NCBI GenBank assembly: GCA_051745835.1
Contig: JBNJEL010000062.1
Location: 1 to 11,530, forward strand
Origin: JBNJEL01 sp051745835
GTDB lineage: Bacteria > Bacillota > Halanaerobiia > Halobacteroidales > Acetohalobiaceae
Length of the DNA: 11,530 bases
Direction of reading: 5' to 3'
The position numbers and the translations under genes are program-made. Numbering within the stretch: position 1 is the stretch's first letter; each line of letters opens with the position of its first letter. Under the pieces are notes generated by a model. That model worked only from the letters and a program-made list of their open reading frames with translations, did no database searches and was not told the DNA's origin. Below, one piece after another: positions 1-6,143 of the stretch.

Positions 1-1232
1 TTCTGCCACTCAGTCATTGAGAGCTCAGATAACTTCTTATCTTTCTTAATACAGTACAGCACAGTCTCTCCAACTACTTCGTGTGCTTCTCTAAATGGTA
101 ATCCTTCTTCCACTAAATAATCTGCCACATCGGTAGCATTCGTAAAACCATCCTCAGCTGTAGCTTCTAATTGTGGTTGATTGAAGGTAGTTTGAGCTAA
201 CATTCGAGCAAATAGTTCTAAAGCACCCGTTAAAGTATCAACTGTATCAAATAAGCCCTCTTTATCTTCCTGCATATCTTTATTATAAGCTAATGGCAAT
301 CCTTTCATAACAGTTAATAGCTGCATAAGATGTCCGTAAACTCGTCCGGTCTTACCTCTAATTAACTCCGGCACATCAGGGTTCTTCTTCTGCGGCATAA
401 TACTACTACCAGTACAGAAAGCATCATCAATTTCCACAAAATTAAACTCCTGGGAACTCCATAAGACTAATTCTTCACTAAATCTACTCAAATGCATCAT
501 CAACGTAGAGCTAGCTGATAAAAACTCAATGATAAAGTCACGATCGCTAACCGTATCCAGGCTATTTTGACTTACAGCAGCAAAATCTAGCTCATCAGCT
601 ACAAACTGACGATCAATCTCAAAGCTAGTCCCTGCCAATGCTCCGGCACCTAAAGGTAGAATATTAACCCGCTCATAACAGTCCGCTAAGCGTTGGTAAT
701 CTCGCTTCAGTTTATGATAATAAGCCATTAAGTGATGAGCTACCCGCACCGGTTGAGCCCGTTGAAGATGAGTGTAGCCAGGCATCACTAACTCTAAATT
801 ATCTTCAGCTAAATCCAATAAAACTTCCATTAACTTCAATGTTAAAGACTGAATAGACTTAATCTGCTCTCTAAGATAGAGTCGAATATCCAACGCTACC
901 TGATCATTTCTACTACGAGCAGTATGTAACTTGCCGCCCACAGAGCCTATCTTCTCAATTAAACGCTGTTCAATATTCATGTGAATATCTTCAAGTCCAA
1001 CCTTAAAAGTAAACTTACCTGCTTTTATCTCCGCTAAAATCTCCTCTAATCCAGCAATAATCTTATCTCGTTCTCCATTATTAATAATCTCACAGTGAGC
1101 TAACATCTTAACGTGTGCAATACTACCTTGAATATCATACTTATATAGCCGCTGATCAAATCCAATCGAAGAGGTATACTCTTCCACTAATTGATCAGTA
1201 TCCGCTTCAAATCTACCGCCCCACAGCTTCAT
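1..1232 (-). CDS. argH: argininosuccinate lyase, 3' end cut off by the window
   Basis: Argininosuccinate lyase splits argininosuccinate into arginine and fumarate, the last step of arginine synthesis, as a cytoplasmic homotetramer. The frame opens with MKLWGGRF, the usual ArgH N-terminus, and stays open to the window edge with 410 codons visible. The family is usually about 460 residues, so roughly 50 C-terminal residues lie outside. The fumarase/aspartase superfamily signature GSSIMPQKKNP is at residues 275-285 and holds the catalytic serine loop. HTARSRNDQ, near residue 102, is the other conserved substrate-binding block. The start lies 1 nt after the stop of the upstream acetyltransferase gene, whose last codons (AAGGAGGAG) form the Shine-Dalgarno site, so the two are probably translationally coupled. 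Identity is secure; only the C-terminus is unseen. Confidence 0.97.
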   Translation of the reverse strand, partial: MKLWGGRFEADTDQLVEEYTSSIGFDQRLYKYDIQGSIAHVKMLAHCEIINNGERDKIIAGLEEILAEIKAGKFTFKVGLEDIHMNIEQRLIEKIGSVGGKLHTARSRNDQVALDIRLYLREQIKSIQSLTLKLMEVLLDLAEDNLELVMPGYTHLQRAQPVRVAHHLMAYYHKLKRDYQRLADCYERVNILPLGAGALAGTSFEIDRQFVADELDFAAVSQNSLDTVSDRDFIIEFLSASSTLMMHLSRFSEELVLWSSQEFNFVEIDDAFCTGSSIMPQKKNPDVPELIRGKTGRVYGHLMQLLTVMKGLPLAYNKDMQEDKEGLFDTVDTLTGALELFARMLAQTTFNQPQLEATAEDGFTNATDVADYLVEEGLPFREAHEVVGETVLYCIKKDKKLSELSMTEWQ

Positions 1233-1233
1233 A

Positions 1234-1731
1234 TTACTTCTCCTCCTTATCATTACTACTCTCTGTCTCTAACTCTTTTCTAATTACAGCTCGCGTATAA
1301 TCAGGATCATTGCGTAACTTAACTATTTCATATCCTAAATCCTGATAGAACTTCATTAACTTCTTTAATCTATAAGCAGAGTAGAGAGTGATAGTCCGAC
1401 CGCCTGCTGCTTTGACTCGTTTCTCTACAGCTTTTACCAATCGACAACCGACATTCCGGCTTTGGTACTCCTTTAACACTCCTAATCTACTTAAATAGTA
1501 ATCTCTACCATTATCAGAGTAGTACCGCACAGAACCTGCAGGTATAGTTCCTAAATAAGCAATCAAAACCTTACGCTCTTTAATATCTGCGCGCACATCC
1601 TCCTTAGTCTCATTTAAGGCAGGAGTAGTCGGAAAATAAGAGGGAATATTATAGTGTTGAAAGGCTCGTTTAGTTAACTCAAAGACTAATCTAGTGTCAC
1701 TCACTTCAGCTTCTTTAATCTTAATCTCCAT
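1234..1731 (-). CDS. GNAT-family N-acetyltransferase in the arginine operon
   Basis: A 165-residue single-domain GNAT acetyltransferase, which would move an acetyl group from acetyl-CoA to an amine. The central block RLGVLKEYQSRNVGCRLV fits the beta4/alpha3 acetyl-CoA pyrophosphate loop (R/Q-x-x-G-x-G/A), except that the last position is Arg. The FYQDLGYE-like block after it is the usual GNAT C-terminal strand. The ATG at 1731 is preferred because AGGAGTGAGAGGG lies just upstream; an in-frame ATG at 1755 has no such site and would add eight residues. The gene sits between argG and argH, 31 nt from the former and 1 nt from the latter. That position suggests a role in arginine synthesis, perhaps as a short N-acetylglutamate synthase. 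The substrate cannot be read from the sequence, and an unrelated acetyltransferase remains possible. Confidence 0.88.
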   Translation of the reverse strand: MEIKIKEAEVSDTRLVFELTKRAFQHYNIPSYFPTTPALNETKEDVRADIKERKVLIAYLGTIPAGSVRYYSDNGRDYYLSRLGVLKEYQSRNVGCRLVKAVEKRVKAAGGRTITLYSAYRLKKLMKFYQDLGYEIVKLRNDPDYTRAVIRKELETESSNDKEEK

Positions 1732-1762
1732 CTTCCCTCTCACTCCTACAGTCATTAATTAT

Positions 1763-2971
1763 TTACTCGCGGTGTACTTTACCAGTTACTTTAAGCGGTA
1801 AGCTAAATAATTCAATAAATCCTTCTGCCGCATCATGATTAAATGTATCAGACTTCTCATAAGTTGCTAAGTTCTCCTGGTATAAAGAATCATCTGACTT
1901 TCTGCCGACTACTGTCGCATTTCCTTTATAAAACTTAAGTCTAACCGTACCATTAACATACTGCTGCGTTTGATCAATAAAAGCATCAAGCGCCTCTCTT
2001 AATGGAGAGAACCACTGTCCAGAATAAGTTAATTCCGAATACTTCTCCGAAACTAACTCTTTGTAATGGTAAGTCTCACGATCTAAGACTAAATCTTCAA
2101 GATGGCGATGCGCAGTTAATAGAACTTCTGCTGCCGGTGCTTCGTAGATCTCACGCGATTTGATACCGACTAATCTATTCTCAACCATATCTACTCGACC
2201 AATCCCATGCTTACCAGCAATCTGATTTAACTTCTCAACTAATTGGATTGATTCTAAGTTTTCATCATTAATTGCTACTGGCTCTCCCGCTTCAAACGTA
2301 ACCTCTAAGTATTCTGCTTCATCAGGTGCTTCTTCTGGATCATTAGTAATCTGATATACTTCAGCTGGCGGTTCTGCCCACGGATCTTCTAAGATACCGC
2401 ACTCAATACTAATCCCCCATAAGTTACGGTCAATACTATACGGGCTCTCTTTAGTAGCTCCTACTTCAATGCCTTGTTCATTAGCATAATCAATCTCTTC
2501 TTCTCGTGATCCAAACTCCCAATCTCTTAGTGGAGCTAAAATCTCAATCTCAGAATCTAAAGCTAAAAATGAAACGTCAAAACGTACTTGATCATTACCT
2601 TTAGCAGTACAACCGTGCGCTACTGCATCTGCTCCTTCCTTCTTAGCTACTTCAATCATCTTCTTAGCGATTAAAGGACGTGAATAAGCTGTAGCTAATG
2701 GATATTTATCTTCGTACTTAGCTCCTGCTTTTAATCCTTTAAATGCATACTCCTTTAAAAACTCTTCCTGTAAATCTTCTAAATAAACCTTACTAGCTCC
2801 TGTTGCTAATGCTTTCTCCTTAACAGGTTCTAATGGTTCGTGCTGTCCTACATCAGCGGCAAAAGCAATAATCTCCGCATCATACTTATCTTGTAACCAC
2901 TTAATTGCTACTGAAGTATCCAATCCTCCTGAATAAGCTAATACAATCTTATTAATATCCTTAGTTTCCAT
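1763..2971 (-). CDS. argG: argininosuccinate synthase
   Basis: This enzyme condenses citrulline and aspartate at the cost of ATP (to AMP and PPi), giving argininosuccinate for ArgH. At 402 residues it is full length for the family. The N-type ATP pyrophosphatase loop AYSGGLDTS is at residues 12-20, and the conserved block HGCTAKGNDQVRF is at 119-131. SIDRNLWG, further on, is another family hallmark. The ATG at 2971 follows GAGGAGG with a 7-nt spacer, so the start is well supported. The gene lies 171 nt downstream of argF and directly upstream of the GNAT and argH genes. A weak promoter in the gap to argF may add to transcription from the argF promoter. Nothing is missing or odd. Confidence 0.98.
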   Translation of the reverse strand: METKDINKIVLAYSGGLDTSVAIKWLQDKYDAEIIAFAADVGQHEPLEPVKEKALATGASKVYLEDLQEEFLKEYAFKGLKAGAKYEDKYPLATAYSRPLIAKKMIEVAKKEGADAVAHGCTAKGNDQVRFDVSFLALDSEIEILAPLRDWEFGSREEEIDYANEQGIEVGATKESPYSIDRNLWGISIECGILEDPWAEPPAEVYQITNDPEEAPDEAEYLEVTFEAGEPVAINDENLESIQLVEKLNQIAGKHGIGRVDMVENRLVGIKSREIYEAPAAEVLLTAHRHLEDLVLDRETYHYKELVSEKYSELTYSGQWFSPLREALDAFIDQTQQYVNGTVRLKFYKGNATVVGRKSDDSLYQENLATYEKSDTFNHDAAEGFIELFSLPLKVTGKVHRE

Positions 2972-3006
2972 ATTAGTTCCTCCTCTAAAATTATCTTCAA
3001 ATCTAA

Positions 3007-3035
3007 TTAATAGATTATTTCTAGCTACTAATCAA
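3007..3035 (-). promoter_or_regulatory. possible internal promoter for argG
   Basis: On the minus strand TTGATT (3030-3035) and TATTAA (3007-3012) are separated by 17 nt, each matching the sigma-A consensus at 4 of 6 positions. They lie about 36 nt upstream of the argG start codon. In AT-rich DNA such matches arise by chance, so this is a weak call. I see no good ARG box here. Confidence 0.3.
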
Positions 3036-3104
3036 CATTAATTTCCACGAATTTTAAATTGAAGTAATTAAAACTAGAAATCTTTTTTTGACCTTTCTTC
3101 GCTT

Positions 3105-3127
3105 CGGGTTCACTCTGTGTAAATCCG
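3105..3127. other. hairpin between argF and argG
   Basis: CGGGTTCAC (3105-3113) and GTAAATCCG (3119-3127) can pair around a 5-nt loop, with one mismatch and one G-U pair. On the minus transcript the stem is followed by purine-rich sequence and not by a U tract, so it is not a classical intrinsic terminator for argF. It could be an RNA processing or stabilising structure, or a copy of a dispersed small repeat. The rest of the 171-nt gap holds only the weak argG promoter and the argG ribosome binding site. Confidence 0.35.
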
Positions 3128-3142
3128 TGATAAATATATTAT

Positions 3143-4084
3143 TTATAGACTTTTCTTAGCCTCTTCATCAGCCATTAGTTCTACCATGATTGCCTTCTGT
3201 ACATGCATTCTATTCTCTGCTTCATCAAAGACAACTGACTGTGGCCCATCAATCACATCAGCAGTTACTTCTTGTCCACGGTAAGCCGGTAGACAGTGTA
3301 AGAAGATAGCTTCCTCATTAGCTGCTGTCATCAACTCTTGATTAACTTGGTAATTCTTAAACGCCTTCAATCGGGCACCGCGTTCATCTTCATCTCCCAT
3401 ACTTGCCCAGACATCAGTATAGACTGCATGAGCTCCCTGAGCTGCTGTTAACGGATCACTAATAATCTCTACTTGACTACCACTCTCTTCTGCTTGCTGA
3501 TTAGCTAACTGAACAATCTCTTCATCTGGTCGGTAATTCTCTGGAATCGCCATCGAAATATCCATTCCTACTTTAGTCGCTCCTAATAATAAGGAATGAG
3601 CCATATTATTACCATCACCAATATACGTTAACTTCTGTCCAGCTAATTTGCTTAACTTTTCATAAATAGTATATAGATCAGCTAATACCTGACAAGGATG
3701 GAGTAGATCTGTCAGCCCATTAATCACCGGAATAGAGCCTGCTTGAGCTAACTCCTCAACATCTTGATGGTCATAAGTTCTAATCATAATTCCATCTACA
3801 TACCGCGACAGAGTCTTAGCAGTATCGCTGACACTTTCTCCCCTACCTAATTGTATATCATTTGAGCTTAAAAATAAAGCATGTCCTCCTAATTGAAACA
3901 TACCAGTCTCAAACGATACACGCGTTCTAGTAGAGGACTTTTGAAAGATCATGCCCAAAGTCTGTCCTGCTAATAGATGATGCTTACTACCCTGCTTCTC
4001 TTTACGCTTTAATTTATCAGTCAACTTAAATAGCTGCTCAACATCTCCTAAAGATAGATCAGCAATTGATAATAAATGTTCCAT
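3143..4084 (-). CDS. argF: ornithine carbamoyltransferase
   Basis: This enzyme joins carbamoyl phosphate and ornithine to give citrulline, the substrate of ArgG. The carbamoyl phosphate loop SSTRTR is at residues 50-55 and HPCQ is near 129-132. The ornithine-specific blocks are DVWASMG (about 223-229) and HCLP (about 262), which separate it from aspartate carbamoyltransferase. The 313-residue length is normal. The start at 4084 gives MEHLLSIADLS, matching usual OTC N-termini. The GTG 12 nt upstream overlaps the AAGGAG ribosome binding site itself and is unlikely. Upstream lie a good sigma-A promoter and an ARG box, so ArgR/AhrC with arginine probably represses this gene. It is the first gene of the arginine cluster and diverges from vanY. 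A catabolic (arginine deiminase) role is less likely given the argGH neighbours. Confidence 0.97.
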   Translation of the reverse strand: MEHLLSIADLSLGDVEQLFKLTDKLKRKEKQGSKHHLLAGQTLGMIFQKSSTRTRVSFETGMFQLGGHALFLSSNDIQLGRGESVSDTAKTLSRYVDGIMIRTYDHQDVEELAQAGSIPVINGLTDLLHPCQVLADLYTIYEKLSKLAGQKLTYIGDGNNMAHSLLLGATKVGMDISMAIPENYRPDEEIVQLANQQAEESGSQVEIISDPLTAAQGAHAVYTDVWASMGDEDERGARLKAFKNYQVNQELMTAANEEAIFLHCLPAYRGQEVTADVIDGPQSVVFDEAENRMHVQKAIMVELMADEEAKKSL

Positions 4085-4116
4085 ATCACTTCTCACTCCT
4101 TAATCATTTATTTATA

Positions 4117-4145
4117 ATTATACAATTTATAGAATAAATATTCAA
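4117..4145 (-). promoter_or_regulatory. sigma-A promoter of argF and probably the arg operon
   Basis: Minus-strand TTGAAT (4140-4145) and a perfect TATAAT (4117-4122) are 17 nt apart. The promoter lies 33 nt upstream of the argF ATG, leaving a very short leader that holds little beyond the ribosome binding site. The start of transcription should fall near 4110. Confidence 0.75.
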
Positions 4146-4146
4146 G
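4129..4146. promoter_or_regulatory. ARG box (ArgR/AhrC operator) overlapping the argF -35 region
   Basis: Read on the minus strand the site is TTGAATATTTATTCTAT. The known ARG-box consensus has TGAAT, four A/T bases and ATTCA; here TGAAT-ATTT-ATTC is exact and only the final A differs. It covers the -35 hexamer and much of the spacer, so a bound arginine repressor would block RNA polymerase. No second box is obvious in the argF-vanY interval. Confidence 0.65.
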
Positions 4147-4217
4147 TGTTTATGGGATTTTTATTATTATTATCTTTTGAACTACTACTTATTTCTTCTT
4201 CAACCAACAACTATGGA

Positions 4218-4245
4218 TTGTTATCTTAATAATTTACGATATAAT
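4218..4245 (+). promoter_or_regulatory. probable promoter of vanY
   Basis: TTGTTA (4218-4223) and a perfect TATAAT (4240-4245) are 16 nt apart. Transcription would start near 4252, giving a leader of about 90 nt. It diverges from the argF promoter, with about 70 nt between the two -35 boxes. Confidence 0.5.
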
Positions 4246-4298
4246 TAACTTAAGTTACTAATAATAATCTTAATCACCATTCTAACTACTGATTAATA

Positions 4299-4313
4299 GA
4301 TTACTTAGTAATC
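4299..4313. promoter_or_regulatory. 15-nt odd palindrome in the vanY leader
   Basis: GATTACTTAGTAATC is a perfect 7-1-7 inverted repeat between the likely vanY promoter and the vanY ribosome binding site. Its size and symmetry suit a dimeric repressor operator, but I do not recognise the family. Chance is possible in such AT-rich sequence. Confidence 0.3.
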
Positions 4314-4344
4314 ACTTATATAATTAAGGAGGTGGAATAAAATA

Positions 4345-5181
4345 GTGCAGATTAAACAATCAACTAAATGCTCTTTATTATTATTATTATTACTTTTACT
4401 CTTGTTAATTATAACTTCTCAACGCAGCAATAGTACTGTTTATGGTAATTATAAGCAGCTAATAGAGAAAAATCAGTCCAGTCCCAAATCTTCAACTAAT
4501 AAACAAGATTCAACCTCAGATTCTAATCAAGAGATTGATAAACCAGAAGAAAAAGAAAAGAATAGATCGCAAACTAAAGAAAAAAATACTCCATCACAAC
4601 CCAAAGATCTATTAATTCTAGTCAATAAAGAAGAAAGCTTAAGACCAGATTATAAACCACAAAACTTAGTAGTGCCACAGATACCATTCTCCTTTACAGA
4701 AGAACTACCAAAAAGAAAGTTAAGAAAAGTAGCAGCCACAGCTATCGAAGGCCTATTTAAAGCAGCTCAAGCTGATAATATTAAATTAACTGCTGTATCT
4801 GGCTACCGCTCCTACCAACGGCAAAAAGAAATCTTTGACTATAAAGCGAAACGACGAGGAGCTAAAGTAGCTAATCAAACCATTGCTCACCCTGGACATA
4901 GCGAACATCAAACCGGCTTAGCTATCGACGTCTCTAGTCCTACAGTAAATGACCGCTTAGTAAGAGAATTCGGCAAAACTAAGGCAGGGCGTTGGTTAGC
5001 TAAGAAAGCACCTCAATTCGGATTCATTATTCGCTATCCTCAAGATAAGACTCAAATTACTAAGTATCAGTATGAACCATGGCACTTACGTTATGTAGGC
5101 CCTAAACATGCTCAAAAGATTAGCGAGAATAATCTTACCTTAGAAGAGTACTTAAACTCTCTAAATTCCGAAGATAAATAG
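4345..5181 (+). CDS. membrane-anchored D-alanyl-D-alanine carboxypeptidase, VanY type (peptidase M15B)
   Basis: A zinc carboxypeptidase predicted to trim the terminal D-alanine of peptidoglycan peptides outside the membrane. Residues 11-23 are an almost pure leucine segment that serves as signal sequence or anchor. Residues 30-90 are a charged, low-complexity Ser/Lys/Glu/Asn linker, and the catalytic domain covers about 105-270. It shows SGYRSY (152-157), the SxHxxGxAxD motif with H188 and D195, and EPWH with E244 and H247. These supply the zinc ligands H188, D195 and H247 and the catalytic base E244. The start is GTG, preceded by AAGGAGGTGG at a rather long spacing of about 10 nt; no better start is in frame. 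No van resistance genes are nearby, so a housekeeping wall or spore-cortex role is more likely than glycopeptide resistance. It converges on the nrd operon. Confidence 0.93.
   Translation: MQIKQSTKCSLLLLLLLLLLLIITSQRSNSTVYGNYKQLIEKNQSSPKSSTNKQDSTSDSNQEIDKPEEKEKNRSQTKEKNTPSQPKDLLILVNKEESLRPDYKPQNLVVPQIPFSFTEELPKRKLRKVAATAIEGLFKAAQADNIKLTAVSGYRSYQRQKEIFDYKAKRRGAKVANQTIAHPGHSEHQTGLAIDVSSPTVNDRLVREFGKTKAGRWLAKKAPQFGFIIRYPQDKTQITKYQYEPWHLRYVGPKHAQKISENNLTLEEYLNSLNSEDK
4375..4392 (+). repeat. (TTA)6 trinucleotide run encoding poly-leucine
   Basis: Six tandem TTA codons encode residues 11-16 of the VanY-type protein, within a run of 11 leucines. Slippage here would change the length of the hydrophobic segment without shifting frame. 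A related TTATTATTATTAT run at about 4158-4171 lies in the intergenic region. Confidence 0.6.
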
Positions 5182-5247
5182 TAATAAATAAAAAATAATC
5201 AACCAATGATTGTAGCTTAATCCTACTAGCTAGAATCATTGGTTGAT
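5182..5247 (-). terminator. intrinsic terminator of the nrd operon, in the convergent gap with vanY
   Basis: Arms 5198-5211 and 5234-5247 form a perfect 14-bp stem (ATCAACCAATGATT with its complement). It extends past one mismatch by 5 more pairs (TAGCT/AGCTA) around a 10-nt loop. On the minus transcript the stem is followed by TATTTTTTATTTATT, a strong U tract, so it mainly ends the nrd operon. In the plus direction the following sequence is less U-rich, but the hairpin may still end vanY. Confidence 0.85.
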
Positions 5248-5262
5248 CAATTTGAAGTAATC

Positions 5263-5406
5263 TTATGAATTTAAGACCTGGTCATAGGTCTGACGATCCT
5301 TAAACTCTTCCTTCTTACCCGGATTCCAATGAGAAACTGGTGTCAAAAACCCCACAACTCTAGAATATACTTCACACTTAGTTCTTTCTTGGTCTTCCTT
5401 AACCAT
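5263..5406 (-). CDS. stand-alone glycyl radical domain of anaerobic ribonucleotide reductase (NrdD C-terminal domain)
   Basis: A 47-codon gene, easily missed by size. From residue 11 the product reads CEVYSRVVGFLTPVSHWN, followed by PGKKEEFKDR. This is the glycyl radical loop that normally ends NrdD (R-V-x-G-Y/F-L...W-N-x-G-K-x-x-E-F), and G19 is the predicted radical glycine. The full-length NrdD in this operon lacks the block, so this small protein probably completes it in trans, much as GrcA (YfiD) replaces the damaged glycyl radical domain of pyruvate formate-lyase. A strong AAAGGAGGG site lies 7 nt before the ATG, only 16 nt after the nrdG stop, so it is clearly a translated operon member. 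It is not a frameshifted NrdD tail, because nrdG lies in between. A decayed remnant is possible but the motif is fully intact. Confidence 0.9.
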   Translation of the reverse strand: MVKEDQERTKCEVYSRVVGFLTPVSHWNPGKKEEFKDRQTYDQVLNS

Positions 5407-5422
5407 AGACTTACCCTCCTTT

Positions 5423-6130
5423 CTAATCTCTAATCTCTACTTGTCCAACATATGAAGTAGCTATATCTTGAAACTGGCTTAATTCTTGCTCACTAAAGCC
5501 ATTAATCTGCTCTAATTCAGCATCTAACAACGGAGCATTAGGTTTGAAGTTTTGCAGATAGTACTTATCAGCTCCACTAATTAAAGCTGCTAACTCTTGA
5601 ATATCCTCTGAAGTATGAACGCCGGGTACAACAGTCGTACGAAATTCAGTTTCTATCTCTGCAGCTAAGATTAACTCCACACTCTCTTTAACTTGTCTAA
5701 AGTAAGCTGCACTATCTTCAGCCCCAATTACATCTAAATTACTCTCGGCTGCTTTAAGATCTAAAGCTATATAATCGACTAACTGCTCTGTTAACAACTC
5801 TGCTAATAACTGCGGATTACTACCATTAGTATCTAACTTAATTTTAAGTCCTAGCTTCTTAATCTGGCGCATAAACTGGTCTAAGTCAGGCTGTAAAGTA
5901 GGTTCTCCGCCGGTAATACAGACACCATCTATTAAATCTACTCGCGAATCTAAAAAAGATAACACTTCATCCAGCGCAAAATTATTTAGCTCACTATCTC
6001 TATTTCTCTCAATTAGTTCCGGATTATGACAGTAGCGACACCTTAAATTACAACCCACCGTAAATAATGTTGTTACAATCTTACCTGGATAATCGATTAA
6101 GCTAGTCTTTTGTATTCCTGCTACCTTCAT
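5423..6130 (-). CDS. nrdG: anaerobic ribonucleoside-triphosphate reductase activating protein (radical SAM)
   Basis: NrdG uses a [4Fe-4S] cluster and S-adenosylmethionine to abstract a hydrogen from the reductase's glycine, creating the stored radical. The radical SAM motif CNLRCRYC places the three cluster cysteines at residues 27, 31 and 34. TGGEPT near residue 80 is the SAM-binding GGE block. The N-terminus VAGIQKTSLIDYPGK is typical of the longer NrdG2-like activases. The 235-residue length fits that group. The ATG at 6130 is chosen because AATAAGGAG lies at good spacing upstream; the in-frame ATG at 6151 lies inside the end of nrdD. The start is 13 nt from the nrdD stop, indicating coupling. 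Its likely substrate here is the small separate glycyl radical protein encoded immediately downstream. Confidence 0.95.
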   Translation of the reverse strand: MKVAGIQKTSLIDYPGKIVTTLFTVGCNLRCRYCHNPELIERNRDSELNNFALDEVLSFLDSRVDLIDGVCITGGEPTLQPDLDQFMRQIKKLGLKIKLDTNGSNPQLLAELLTEQLVDYIALDLKAAESNLDVIGAEDSAAYFRQVKESVELILAAEIETEFRTTVVPGVHTSEDIQELAALISGADKYYLQNFKPNAPLLDAELEQINGFSEQELSQFQDIATSYVGQVEIRD

Positions 6131-6143
6131 CAGTAATCTCTCC

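Noticed and set aside
1115..1300. Plus-strand reading frame of 61 codons
   Set aside because: It lies antisense across the argH start and the GNAT C-terminus, both solid genes, and its product has no recognisable features.
1732..1755. Upstream ATG start for the GNAT protein
   Set aside because: It has no ribosome binding site, whereas the ATG at 1731 follows AGGAGTGAGAGGG and starts the domain naturally.
4085..4096. GTG start four codons upstream in argF
   Set aside because: The GTG overlaps the AAGGAG ribosome binding site; the ATG at 4084 gives the usual OTC N-terminus.
4319..4324. TATAAT as a second vanY promoter
   Set aside because: No -35 element stands at 16-18 nt, and transcription would begin within the ribosome binding site.
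4345..5181. VanY-type gene as a glycopeptide resistance determinant
   Set aside because: There are no vanRS, vanH, ligase or vanX genes nearby; such carboxypeptidases are common housekeeping enzymes in Firmicutes.
5263..5406. Glycyl radical piece as a frameshifted or misassembled nrdD tail
   Set aside because: The complete nrdG gene lies between the two, and the small gene has its own start and strong ribosome binding site, so a simple frameshift cannot explain it.
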